Origin: Ambrosia x helenae
Taxonomy: Eukaryota > Streptophyta > Magnoliopsida > Asterales > Asteraceae
DNA: 64,000 nt
Direction: 5' to 3'
Assembly: GCA_030844895.1 (NCBI GenBank)
Contig: JAUTDX010000759.1
Coordinates: 1 to 64,000 of the forward strand
Shown here: positions 49,280 through 60,976 of the stretch, piece by piece
How the letters are laid out: each line of letters opens with the position of its first letter
How positions within the stretch are numbered: the stretch's first letter is position 1
Translations under genes and position numbers: made by a program
Notes under the pieces: generated by a model
The model's database searches: none
What the model was told of the DNA's origin: nothing
Seen by the model: the letters and a program-made list of their open reading frames with translations, nothing else

Positions 49280-51117
49280 TTTCTATATTAAACTTACAAT
49301 TTTTATGCTTTTGTAGCTTACATGTCATTAAAATTAGGCACTTTTATCTTTGTTCTTCATCAAGTTTTTTTATCTAGTTAAATATCACAATAGTTAGTTC
49401 TATATAGTGATATATGTGAAATTTAACCTTTGGTTTCTATTCTTTATGGTGTATCATGTTATTGTATAATTAGATTTAACACATGAATGACTGGAATCGA
49501 ATTGATTCAAAGTGTGTAGCTTTTTGTATCTTAGACTTGTGCTTTACAGCAATGATAAAAGTGGATGCCTGAGATACTGATTTGATTGATCAAGAGGATT
49601 ATTCTATGCTTATCTTTGCGTTTTTCTTTTTATTTTTTTATGTGTAACACGGCTAACCAAGAGTAGTCATGTTTGCTTTTATTTAAGTTAGATTGTTCGG
49701 TCTTTTCTATCATACTATGAGTACGGATATATTGTCGCACTCTTTGTGACTCGTCTTTGTCTTACTCGCTTTTTTTTTGAATGGCTATCTTACTTGCATT
49801 GTATTTTGTTCGAACGGCTGTCTGTGTAGTATTATGTTATACAGTAGAAACCTGCCCGACTATACTGCTGCTTTCTAGGGAAGAAAAGGTTTTTTAAATC
49901 AAATTCATGTTGCCAACTTCCATTTTTTACATGATCATGTGAGTTTCAAAAAATGATCTTCAAAGTGTGTGTACCCTTCATTGGGGATGCCACTTTTGCT
50001 TGTTAGTGCAACGACAGTAGAGTTTATTTCACTAATATGTTCACAAGCTAGTATATTATGATTGGAATAATCGATTTTTTGTAACATGATAGATATATAG
50101 AGCACCTTCAATTGGTGCAACCGGACGGTCAAAGTGGGTTTGAAAAAGTTGTGATTTTGAATGGTTTGGAATGTGTGACATGATGACGTGGTGGTTTGAA
50201 AATTCCAACCAGCTCCCCATTGCGGAAGCTCTTATAATCTTTTTTTTTTTTTTGTAGAGGGGTTAAAGAGAAGTCTATGGAGGGTGATTTTGCTTTTCTG
50301 CCAAGATAAAGGGAGGCGTTAACCGGGCCACTTTCCGGGTTATTCAAGTTATTCGAACTAAAATTTTTTGAAACGGATTCGAATTCAAACTGAATACGAT
50401 TCATATTTCAATTCGGGTTGATTCGAATAACCCAAATTGTTAGAAAACATAAATAAATAAATGAATAAATAATAAGGAAAAGTACTTGTGTGTATTGTAA
50501 AAATAAAGTTATATAGATTGAATTCTAAAATTCGGATTGAATCAGCTTGAAATTCACAAATTTGATTCGAAAACCGGTTTTGAAATTCTATTAGGGTAAG
50601 TGTCGAATTTGATTTGATTCAAATAATAAACGATCCTAATGATAAAATTATGCGACCGGTGATTCTTTCGTGGATGTTTACTTGAGACCCTAAGAGTGGA
50701 GGTCAGGGTCAGGAATCGGAAGGATAAATGCTCTCATTCACTCGAACATAGGTGGTGTTGGAACTTATGCAATCAACAAACGTACCGTATAGATTTCGCT
50801 AGTGTACCTTTTCTTGGCTCGATTTCCATCTCTTGTCGAGGCATTTTTTGACATGATTCATCTAGTGACATGACATTAATCATGTTATTCTTGGATGTAA
50901 CGGATGAAACAAAGTAACAAATAAAATATGGAATGAATAATATGTTAATGCTACTAAGCATCAAAGTTCATGAATGAATGACTCTTGGTAAACAATGCAA
51001 CAAACGTCTTTACCTGCTAATATAACCTTTTAAAACCATATATTAGTTGTTTGTTTGATAAAACTTTATTCACAGTGACATTTCGTAATCAATTCAAACA
51101 TGTTGTATACTTGTATA
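49280..51117. other. Intergenic region
   Basis: No gene is recognised. A MITE candidate lies at 50100-50231. A stretch at 50330-50640 is rich in TTCGAAT/ATTCGAA-like motifs. The rest is AT-rich. Confidence 0.4.
50100..50231. mobile_element. MITE candidate, GAGCACC type
   Basis: The left end GAGCACCTTCAATTGG and the complement of the right end GAGCTTCCGCAATGGG are imperfect inverted repeats. They resemble the element at 41367-41670. The flanking duplication is not clear. Confidence 0.45.
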
Positions 51118-52311
51118 CAGGGGAGAAACTTGGTTCTCCAATCGGTGGAGGTTGGACTCATTTTTTTCGATCAGTAGTGGCAAATCGGCAGGGGCCGGAC
51201 TCAATACGGACTCAATTTACCTAGGAAAATCACAAATTTCCACTACTGCGTCAAAAAACAGGGGGGCAGGGCCACCCTTGGCCATATAAAACCTTCGCCC
51301 CCAATGGCGCAACTATGAAGGGTCGGGGAGGGGCGGCTGACCCCCCGAATTTTGGCTTAGAAGTTCCGTTTATATAGCAACCGTATAGAATTTTTTAGGT
51401 ATATACGGTTTCGACCCCCGTTCCTTTTTGAAAAAAAAAAAGAGGTATATTATATAAACAAAAACTAACGATATATCGGATGATACAAGGTTCCAAAATA
51501 TCGATTGTTTTACCGAGTTTAACATTTTTATTTGTTTTTTTTTCTTTTGGGCCCGTTTTAAGAGGTAAAACCCAATTGTTTTATTTAGCCCATTTTTTAT
51601 TTGGGAAAACCCAATTAAAAGCCCACTCAAAAGCCTAAACCCAATAAAACTTTTAATAAAAAACACTCGTCCATCTCCTCTGTGTCTCTGAATCTCAGTC
51701 ATTACCCCCCAAGAGTTTATACTTTCATTTTCAAGTTTGAACCATATAATATATGTCTTCAAATAAAGATAAAAAAGAATCAAGCATTCAAGCCGATCAT
51801 TCCATCTCGGTACACAACTAATTTCATTTTTCAGTTTTCATACTTTGATAAAACACCCAATAGGCCAATATAATATTTAGTTTTTGTCTTGTTGTCGTTG
51901 AGTGTTGAAGTTCTGCTTTGGATAATTTGCAATTGGCGGTGTGTTTTTTTATTTTTATTATTATGTCTAGTTCGTCATTTATTTTTATTATTCTGCTTTG
52001 GATAATTGGGCAATTAGGTTTGAAAATAATTATGACTTGATTAATGTTTATATTATTAGATTATACTATGGGGAAGAATAAAACCATAACATCTTTTTAA
52101 TGTTTTAGTGTCTTTGTTCAATTTTTTGTTAAACGATGCTTAGAACTTTGATATTATTGTATTTAATGTTTGACCTAACCCGAATCGAATCACCAACCCG
52201 AATATTTAATCCGAAACATAGCTATAGAAAAAAAAATTAGGTCCCGTCCCGTGATTGGTGATTTCCGACCCCCCAAATTAAAATCTCAAGCTTCGCCACT
52301 GTTCGCCCCTG
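51118..52311. mobile_element. Outer hAT-type element carrying a second hAT-type element
   Basis: The left end CAGGGGAGAAACTTGG and the right end TTCGCCCCTG are flanked by a perfect 8-bp duplication CTTGTATA (51110-51117 and 52312-52319). The last ten bases of this element are split off by the inner insertion. There is no transposase. Confidence 0.85.
51302..52301. mobile_element. Inner hAT-type element
   Basis: The ends CAATGGCGCAAC and GCTTCGCCACTG are inverted repeats. A perfect duplication TTCGCCCC lies at 51294-51301 and 52302-52309. The ends match the small element at 10368-10551. The 1-kb interior holds a CT-rich, exon-like piece near 51665-51810 but no transposase. Confidence 0.87.
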
Positions 52312-52319
52312 CTTGTATA

Positions 52320-52682
52320 CATTGTTCAATAATTAAACTATATGGATGTGGTGTTTTGTTCAAAAGTAATCTATACATGTGCTATATATATATGTAGAAT
52401 ACAATGTATCTATCGGTAAATACATGTATTCATTAGCAAATATCATAAAGTAGATTCGTTGACGTATGTATTTTGTTTTGTCAAAATAATTCTTAATTTT
52501 TTAGTCATGTATTTGCAAAATGATTCTTAAACTGTTAGCTAAAAAAAAGCTACTTGACTGTCATATACATGCATGTATGTTTTCAAAAGTCCTCTTTATG
52601 CATGCTAATCGAATTATGTTTTGTTAACAACAAAGCATTACTAAATATATATTCCTACATAAAGTGATTAATGAATTGTTTA
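52320..52682. other. Short intergenic stretch
   Basis: AT-rich sequence between the hAT nest and the PIF/Harbinger element. Nothing is recognised. Confidence 0.4.
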
Positions 52683-52685
52683 TAA

Positions 52686-54804
52686 GACTATGTGTAGTGG
52701 TGGGGGGTTATGGGGGGGTTGTAGGATTAAAATATTAAAAAGTAATAAAAGTGGGGTTATGTAAAAAGAGGGTGTAGTGGGAAGGGGGTTATGAGGGGGT
52801 TATAAATGATTGGTAATGATTGGTTAATTATTGTTTTTTATTTAAATAAAGAATATTAAATACTTAATATTTCATTAAATATAAAAATAACAATAAAAAT
52901 AAAAATTTGTCATTAAATATAGAAAACTTACAAATACTAAAAAAAATTACAAATATAAAAAACAACAAATACTTAAAAAAAGTTACAAATACTTAAAAAA
53001 CCTACAAATACTTAAAAAAACCTACTCGTCGTCGTCGTCTCCTTCTTCGTTTTCTCCTTCTTCTTCTTCTGCTTCTTCTTCTCCTTCTTCTTCTTCTTCA
53101 TCATCTTCTTCTTCTTCTTCTTGGTTGTGATGATGAAGCGGGCGAATCGACCATGCTTCCTCCACCAAATCCGCCTTCAACGCGTTATGTATCTCCTTGG
53201 AACGCAACATGGCACTGTTTTGGAATCTCTCCTCCTGTGTCGCTTGCGTCCCTGGAACATCTTCTTCTGCAAAATAGTTTGGGCATATTGCCTTTCCTTC
53301 GTCTTCAAGTATCATATTATGCATTATGATACAAGCATACATCACCATTCTAATCCTTTCTTTTTCCCCACACACGACAAGGATTTCTAACAAAATGCCA
53401 TCGTTGTTGTAGAACGCCAAACACCTCTCGACGTCCTTTCTTGCAGACTCATGATTTCTTTTAAAATATTGCCTTCTTTCATCTGTTGTCTGACTAAACG
53501 TTTTGACGAGCATTGAATACTCCGGATATATACCATCCGCCAAGTAGTATCCATGCTCGTAGTAATTATTATTTGCATAAAACCCACATTTCGGTATTGT
53601 TCCGCCAATGTAAGACTCTAGCAATGGCGAAAACTGAAAAGTATTTATGTCGTTCATACACCCGGCGAGACCAAAGAAGGCCGACCAAACCCACAGGTCG
53701 TGTGAGGCAACTGCTTGTAAAACCAACGTTGGTCCCTTTTGGTCACCGCGTGAATGTTGACCTCGCCATGCGGTTGGACAAGCATACCATCGCCATTGAC
53801 GACAATCTATACTACCAATCATACCGGGTAGTCCATGTTTTTGTAAATGCCTTTCATATAGTTGTTGAAGGTCGCTCCATGTCGGGTTTCTCAAGTATCT
53901 TTTTCCATATAATTGGCATATACCTAAAAAAATCAAATGTATATATAAAAAATATGTACCAAGTATATGTATATATAAAAAAATTAAAAGTATATTTGTA
54001 AATACCGTAGCAGAAATGCTCCAAAGTATCGCGTGTGGTTTTCTCCGCCATCTTCAGATACTCATCATTGATATCGTATGTGTTCCCGTAGGCGAGTACA
54101 CGTATTGCGGAAGTCACCTTTTGAATTGGGGTGAATCCTAAACACCCTCTAGCGTCGGGTTTTTGCTTAAAGTAGTCATAGGCGGACTCTAAATCTTGCG
54201 TGATGCGCAAAAATAAGTTTTTACTCATCCTAAATCTTCGCCTAAACATACCAGGGCCGTATACCGGATTCTCATTGAAATAGTCATTCATCAAACGGTC
54301 ATTGGCGGCTACACGGTCTCGCTCTATGTATTGCCTAGACAATATCGGCCGTGGGGGGGGATTATTTATAAGATGCATCGCGCTAGTCGCTAGCGTAGCC
54401 GCACTCGTAACGGCTTCTTCCTCTTCCGCGCCGTCATCGCGAAAAAACTGGTTATATAGATCGATAAACGAATCTTCGGAGGGAGGAGACGACATTTTGG
54501 TGAATTCTTTGTGCGTTGAAATTTTGTGAGTTGTAAATATGTATTGTATGTGTGAATGAGTGTGTGTTTGTATTGTATGTTTATAGTATAACACATATAT
54601 ATATATAGATATTTAGAAGTGAATTTTTTTTTTTTTAAATGGAATATAGCCGTTTGGATAACGGTCACTTTGACCAAACCATTCCCACAACGCTGTTATG
54701 GAGACAACGGCCAGACCTCAAAACGGGCTATAGCGCCCCGGGGGCGGTGTACCCGGGCGCTATAGCCTGAAAACGGCGCTATGGTGGTTCCACTACACAA
54801 GGCC
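52686..54804 (-). mobile_element. Complete PIF/Harbinger transposon
   Basis: The left end GACTATGTGTAGTGG and the complement of the right end GGCCTTGTGTAGTGG are inverted repeats. TAA flanks both sides (52683-52685 and 54805-54807), the family's 3-bp target. It carries one gene, the transposase. The MYB-like second ORF usual for the superfamily is not seen. The right end has a GC-rich subterminal inverted repeat (GGGCTATAGCGCC, GGCGCTATAGCC). Confidence 0.88.
53022..54495 (-). CDS. PIF/Harbinger transposase (DDE_Tnp_4 nuclease)
   Basis: Two exons, 54495-54006 and 53923-53022, join across an 82-base AT-rich GT-AG intron to give 463 residues without a stop. The first exon has a conserved N-terminal region (FRRRFRMSKNLFLRI, RGCLGFTPIQKVTSAIRVL). 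The second has the nuclease: the first Asp in GMIGSIDCRQWRW, the GQHSRGDQKGPTLVLQAVAS segment, the second Asp in GCMNDINTF, and YYLADGIYPEYS, where the catalytic Glu is expected nearby. An acidic run of about 40 Glu/Asp ends the protein, encoded by a GAA/GAG-rich tract. The frame is intact, so the copy could be active, but the partner MYB-like protein would have to come from elsewhere. Confidence 0.9.
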
Positions 54805-54807
54805 TAA

Positions 54808-55276
54808 AGTTGTAAAATAATGTCATATTCCTTTTTAGTATTGTGGTACAAGTTGGTCCACAGGTTACTTATAAAGAATTTAAACACTACTTACACATCT
54901 ATAATACTCTTAAGATTCTACACATCTATATACTCAAATATTCCTTTTTTAACTCATGATATAAAGGTATTATGGTAGTATTTAAGTGTAAAAAGTTGTC
55001 AAAATTAAAAATCCATATAGGTTAATACTAATTTCACATGTTCATTAGTGCTCTAACGGTATTCGGATGAATTTATCTAAGGGAGGTCGCTGGTTAGAAT
55101 CTCGTTCGTTACAAATGTCATGCGCAAGCCAGAGATGTTAACATATTGTGCATTCGGGCAGTAGCCGGTAGTTTTCTTTTGGAATTGGTGATAGGGCCGG
55201 GTCATCAGCGTTATATGCCATCATATACGTAGATAACCTTTTGATATGGGTGTATCCAAGTAACTAGTCAGACTTA
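54808..55276. other. Stretch between PIF element and Copia element
   Basis: No gene is seen. A tRNA-like or SINE-like fragment may lie near 55050-55160, but it is too weak to call. Confidence 0.3.
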
Positions 55277-58200
55277 TTGAATGTTATAAAAAATTCACAT
55301 GTTATAAAAATATCTTATAAACAATAAACTATATAAAGATTTGTCCACTGCTTATAGTGGCTCTAGCTTTTTTCTCTAAAATAATAAAATTCTTTTTGGT
55401 TTGAAGATTTAAACAAATGTCATTTTAAAGCTATTCTTTAAAATATAATAGCTTAAAGATGTTCTTTAGAATTAATAGATAATAAGATAATACTTTTGAA
55501 TATTGTAAATATAGATAAAGATTATCATTTAATTGTATGTTTATCTCTTCTCAAATATAGGGAATTGTATCTTGTATTTATACATAGTTCAATGGAATAA
55601 TAGACAATCAATTGAACCATATCATTCTACATGGTATCAATAGCCTAACCCTACTTTTCTTTCTTTCTTTTCCCTTAATCGCAGCCTCCTTCCCATCGAA
55701 TTCTGCTACTGCCGTCTACTTTCTCCTCATACCCGATAATGTCTAACCCAATTCATCCAGCCGTAACCGTAACAAACATCAAGAACTCCATCCCCATAAT
55801 ACTTGATAGCCAAACCGAACATTACAACACTTGGGCAGAATTGTTTAGCATACATTGCAAGGCCTATGATGTGTATGATCATCTCCAACCTCGTGTAATC
55901 ACCCCTGCCGCGTCCACCGCTGACAAAGCCCAAGAAGGTACTTCTAAACCCACCCACCTTGAATCATGGGAACGCATTGATGCCATAGTTCTCCAATGGA
56001 TCTATGGCACAATCACCAAAGACCTTGTCCACACTATTATGATAACCAACACCACTGCCTACGACGCCTGGTGTCGTTTAAAAAATCTTTTTCTTGATAA
56101 CCAAGCCGCCCGTACCATTAACCTACAAAACAAATTTTTTAATACCCGCCTTGATCGTTTTTCCAACATGTCTGATTATTGTCAGAACATGAAACTTATT
56201 CATGACCAACTCCAGAGCCTGGTGCTAACGTATCGGAAAGTCAACTGGTTATGCAAATACTAACCGGTTTGACAGACCAATACGAAAGCATCAAACTCAT
56301 CTTACAAAATACCCAACCCTTACCAGACTTTTACAGTACCGGTCCCGTTTGTGTCAAGTTGAAGAACAGAAGATTGACCAGGCCAAAATATCCGCTCAAA
56401 CGGCCGTACGGCTTTACACACCACAACCGAGCCTCCGGCTCAAAGAGCCGCTGACACCCAGCCTTCCCGCGGTGACAACAATGATCGCAATCGTACCAAT
56501 TTTAGAGGCAGGGGACGCGGAAAAGGCAAGCAATCATATGGCCGTGGCCGATTTCAGCAAACTCATAATTATCCGGGCCACTTCTGGCCTCCAGCTTGGC
56601 CCACTAACCCTGGTCAGCCCACCTGGCCCACAACGCCCTCACCACAACCATTCCCTCAGCCTTGGGCCGGTTGGGCCTACCCTCCATGCCCCTATCCGGC
56701 GCATCCCCCACAACAGCCAACTACTCGGCCCAACAACAATAATGGTAACCCGTCTGCTGGAATCTTAGGTCCACGGCCCAGTCAGCAATCATCGGCCCAG
56801 TCTTACAATACGGGGTACTCGCCAACCGACATCGCCCAGGCCCTCTACAACTTGGCAATCCATCACAATGACCCCTCTTGGACCATGGACACTGGCGCGT
56901 CAGGTACAATGTCTCCTTGTTATGATAAGTTTCCGTCTATTTTTAATTCTGGCATTATTCGTAATATTATTGTTGGCGATGGTAAAACCATCCCGGTATT
57001 AGGACAAGGCAACATCACCCTACCACCACCCTTTCCACCTTTTAAACTAAACAATGTCCTATTTGCCCCTAACCTAGTTAAAAAGCTTATTTCTGTTCGT
57101 CGTTTTACAACTGATAATCAATTATCCGTTGAATTTGACCCTTTTGGTTTTACTGTGAAGGACCTTCTGACCAAGAAACCTATCCTACGGTGCAATAGCT
57201 CGGGGGACCTTTACACTCTCAGCCCGTCCAACATCACCAATCTCAACACTGCCTCCACCTATGCAGCTATCACTCAAGACATTTGGCATCAACGACTCGG
57301 TCACCCAGGCCCGCCATTTTACAAAATTTAAAGTCTTCTAGTTTTATTTCTTGTGGTTCATTAAATAATAAAACTTGCAGTGCTTGTATTTTTGGGAAAC
57401 ACACTAGACTTCCTTTTACTATTTCTAATACAAGTACATTTATGCCATTTGATCTTGTGCACAATGATGTTTGGACTTCCCCCATTATTTCTAACGGGGG
57501 CCACCGCTATTACGTCTTATTTTTAGACGATTACACCAATTTTCTTTGGACCTACCCCATTGCCCATAAATCTGACGTCTTTGCCATGTTTACAAAATTT
57601 AATAATTTTGTACAAACCCAATTTAACACCAAAATAAAACAACTACAATGTGATAACGGTCGTGAATATACCAACAACCAATTTCATAATTTTTGTAACT
57701 TGAATGGCATGCACTTCCGCTTCTCTGGCCCCCACACCTCCTCCCAAAATGGCAAAGCTGAACGCAAAATCCGTACCATAAATAACCTCATGCGAACCAT
57801 TCTAGCCCACTCTTCCACACCCAATACCTATTGGCATCATGCCCTTGAAACCGCCACCTACCTCTTAAATATCATCCCTAGCAAAATACACAAATTCCAA
57901 ACCCCCACCCAACGCCTATATGGGTGCCTACCAACATACGATCACCTTCGTGTGTTTGGATGCATTTGCTACCCCTTCATACCACACACCACCATTCATA
58001 AACTCGCATACCGCTCCTACCCATGTGTCTTTATTGGGTACCCGTCGAACCACCGGGGATATAAATGTCTTGATTTAAAGACCCGCACCATTACCATCAA
58101 CCGCCACGTCATTTTTGACGAAACCATTTTTCCATTCTCCAAAGAAAATAAACCCACCACCAACACCTATTCCTTCCTGGACGATCACATCCACCCGTCC

Positions 58201-58357
58201 ATCTTACATCCCACCGTACCCCACAATCCACCTCCCACCCAACATCCAAACAATGGACCACCCACACCACCTTCCAACCAATCGGCCCAACAACCTCAAG
58301 CCCAATTCCCCTCCTCCCCTACTACAGACCGTTCCCTACCACAAAATACTTCCCCAG
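55277..58357 (+). mobile_element. Copia LTR retrotransposon, 5' half, cut by another element
   Basis: A primer-binding-like TGGTATCAATAGCC lies at 55632. The preceding ~355 bases, starting TGTTATAAAAAATTC, may be the 5' LTR; this limit is uncertain. Gag, protease and integrase follow in the Copia order (integrase before reverse transcriptase). Sequence stops at 58357, where a different LTR element begins. Reverse transcriptase, RNase H and the 3' LTR are not in the window. Confidence 0.75.
55739..57330 (+). pseudogene. Copia gag, protease and pre-integrase region with frameshifts
   Basis: Gag begins MSNPIHPAVTVTNIKN with the family's WAELFSIHCKAYDVYDHL segment. The frame shifts near 56220, 56335 and again in the Gln/Pro-rich linker. 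An aspartic-protease motif follows (WTMDTGASGTMS, about 56880). The pre-integrase motif DIWHQRLGHPG is near 57280, where another shift occurs. The multiple breaks mean no full polyprotein can be made from this copy. Confidence 0.75.
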
Positions 58358-58362
58358 TGTAA
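57283..58362 (+). pseudogene. Copia integrase core, truncated
   Basis: The open frame has a CSACIFGKHTRLPF zinc-finger end. It then has the integrase core: Asp in HNDVWTSP, Asp in QCDNGREYTN, Glu in NGKAERKIRTI, and the downstream YLLNIIPSK and LRVFGCICYPF motifs. All three catalytic residues are kept. The stop codon is formed across the junction with the inserted LTR, so the frame ends by insertion, not by its own stop. The frame joins the upstream part only through a frameshift. Confidence 0.8.
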
Positions 58363-58530
58363 CATTTCGTATTATTTTATGTACGTTTGAAACTTCAATT
58401 AATAAAACGTTACATTTTATCCTTATCGTGCGTTCTAAAAATATTTTTTTTTGTGACTTTTCGGGCTTATATAGTCATATTATATACTCATAATATTATA
58501 AATATAACAAAATAACAACAAAAAAATAAA

Positions 58531-58625
58531 TGGCATGGGCCGGGATTCGAACCGCGCCCATGGCCGGCCTTCATACCTTCAACATATTCACCACCTGGGC
58601 TGCTGCCTAGTTGGTGTTCTAAATC
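58531..58625 (-). repeat. tRNA-like module in the LTR, antisense
   Basis: The complement has an A-box-like CAGCCCAGGTGG, a perfect B-box GGTTCGAATCCC and an end in CCCATGCCA. The 3' LTR copy keeps it with one extra C. The arms do not fold into a good cloverleaf, so this is tRNA-like only. Confidence 0.6.
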
Positions 58626-59205
58626 AAACACATTTAAACTTAACCCTTTCGTAATTCACACAGCTTTGACTTTCCAAAGTCAAGCTGCGACCAAATCAAT
58701 CAAGGATCTCTAAAATTCGCGTCTTCTAATCGAATTAAGTTTATGGTAATGATCCCACCGACACTCTAGAGTATTCCCCACGCCAAATCACAGTTAAAAC
58801 ATTCCAAATTTTAAAGATTTTACGCGTTTATATTAACCCTAGGTCTTACTTTCCAATTCTTGTGATCCATTCGTATTAGTATAAATTGAGCCCTCATTCT
58901 CAGTCACAAATCTCCGATAACTCTATCCCCACTCTCAATTTCTTCTAAAAATCTCACTTTAATCTCCAATTGTTCGCGTTTGACTATACGGTTGACCGGG
59001 CAAATTCGACATCGAAAACAGTTTGTAAGTCTAATTTTTTTTGTTTGGTTTTGTATATCGGCACCATAACAGCAATAACCCCATGAACAATCGGGTTATT
59101 GCTCGTTAATTTTGTTTATTAGAAATCCTAGGGTTCATGCGAATATAATTGGGGATAATCACTTGCAGACGTCGTTATATATTTTAAACAGAACAACATC
59201 TATCA

Positions 59206-59292
59206 ACAACTGATCACTAGATCAGTTGGTATGATCTCTTTTCATTAAGAACCAACCGGCCTAAGGCCTGGGTTCGATTCCCACATGTGCAT
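59206..59292 (+). repeat. tRNA-like module in the LTR, sense, first copy
   Basis: It contains TAGATCAGTTGGTATGATC at the D-arm position and GGGTTCGATTCCC as a B-box. It lacks a matching acceptor stem. The 3' LTR has the same module with a 3-base insertion (GAT) at its left side. Confidence 0.55.
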
Positions 59293-59377
59293 TTTTGTTT
59301 TCTTTTTCTAAATCAATTATATAAACAAAACAGATAACTCTTATAATTAATTAAAACTGAAATAAACTCGTTCTCAG

Positions 59378-59457
59378 GGTCAGACCAGTTGGTCTGGCTT
59401 GTGATTATAAGAGCATTGAACCGGCCAGGACTCGGGTTCGAGTCCTGGCACATGCAA
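59378..59457 (+). repeat. tRNA-like module in the LTR, sense, second copy
   Basis: It contains CAGACCAGTTGGTCTGGC, then CTTGTGATTATAAG like an anticodon arm, then CGGGTTCGAGTCCTGG. It resembles the first sense module in layout and is also followed by a TGCA-type end. Confidence 0.55.
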
Positions 59458-60963
59458 CCATTTTTTTTAACTCTTTTATACTTATATATTCAATATTATT
59501 TTTAAAAATAGATTTTAAATACTAAACATGGCTTATAAATTCTATAAAATTTATTTTAGGTTATTCTGAGGATAAAGTTTATTATCCAACTTTTAGTTTT
59601 TCAAAAATAATTTATTTAATATATATTATAAATATTACAAATTTATTCATTTATAACTTTAAAATTCTATAAAAATATCTAAACGATTTTATAAAATTCC
59701 GCAAAAATTATGCTAAACTTGTATATCAATAAACATTTCAGAAATAATTTTTATTCCAGAAAAATCGTTCGTTTCATATTTTTAATTGATTTTTGTTATT
59801 TTATATCATAAATAAATCATAATAAATTCATTTTTCAATATTTTTATACCAAAATTTTACATAAATTATTTTTGTTCATTTAGAACAGAAATATAAAGGT
59901 TAATTTGAAATTTCGTTAATTTTAATATTTTTAGATATTAAAATTATATTTCGACAAATAGAAATAAATAGACTAAATATTCAATTTTTAAGAAAATAAT
60001 TTTATACATACTTAAAACCTTACAATATGACCATCCTTAATCAAAAACCTACAATAAGACTTTTATTTAATTAGTTTCCAAATTTCTTTTATTAACAATT
60101 TACTTAATTAGTAATTAAACAAATACTTATCCCCAAATTAGGAACCCTAGAAAATACTTGTAGACTAGAAAGACTTAGACTTATTTATTACCTTAAACAT
60201 AGGGTAATACTTGGCAACGTTGGGCTACACTTATTCTATTTCACGAGACTTAACACTTTGCTAAGGTGAGTTTACATAACCTTGTTTATGCAATTCTTTA
60301 TACTTGAAACTTTATACTTAAGCAATTCTACTTACATGTCTAGTTGTAAACTTTAATGCCTCATGATGTAGACAAATACTATTAGACTTAAACTTAAACT
60401 TACATAATCATTAGCTGTGGCCAAGCCGGCGATATTCAATGATAGATCTATTGGATTGACAATCCCACCTAGATTCGTTGACCATCTTTTATGGGGAGCG
60501 CGGGTGATTGTTATCGTTCCAACGTGATATTAAGGTGAACCGTGGATGCGGGATGGACCTAAACTTGTCGGAGGTTTGATTATGTGCATACTATACTTCA
60601 TGTTTATTCATGTAGACTTAAACTTACATTAGACATATGAATTGCTAAACTTTTATTCTTTTAAACTTATTGCTTGACTTGGCTTATGTATTCTCACCAA
60701 CTTCTAGTTGACCCCCCCCCCCATCTTTTCCAAACTCAACAGGAAATGTTGATGCTTGAAGTCTAAAGCTAGCATGAGGAGTTATTTGAAGTTTTAAGTT
60801 TCGTTTGTTTGTTGATGTATTAGATGTCAGTCAAGACTTTAATGTAATTCAATATTGTAATGTAATAAAGGATTATTTAAACATATGTATTACCATGAGC
60901 TACTGAACAATCATTCATACGTGACACCTCGATGTTTCCGCCATCGGTTGGGGTGTTACAGAT

Positions 60964-60976
60964 TGGTATCAGAGCC
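60964..60976 (+). other. Primer-binding site (initiator Met-tRNA type)
   Basis: TGGTATCAGAGCC lies three bases after the 5' LTR, the standard plant LTR-retrotransposon site complementary to the 3' end of tRNA-iMet. Confidence 0.9.

Larger units (their letters stand above)
58358..60960 (+). repeat. 5' LTR of a young non-autonomous LTR retrotransposon
   Basis: It starts TGTAACA and ends TGTTACA, 2603 bp long. It is repeated from 62938. Over the ~1.06 kb that can be compared I see one substitution and three small indels. A TATAAAT at 58880-58886 may be the promoter TATA box. Preceding bases CCCAG (58353-58357) may be the 5-bp target duplication, but the other side is outside the window. Confidence 0.9.

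Noticed and set aside
59378..59457. Functional tRNA gene in the LTR
   Set aside because: D- and T-arm-like parts are present, but the acceptor ends do not pair and it is repeated with the LTR. Called tRNA-like only.
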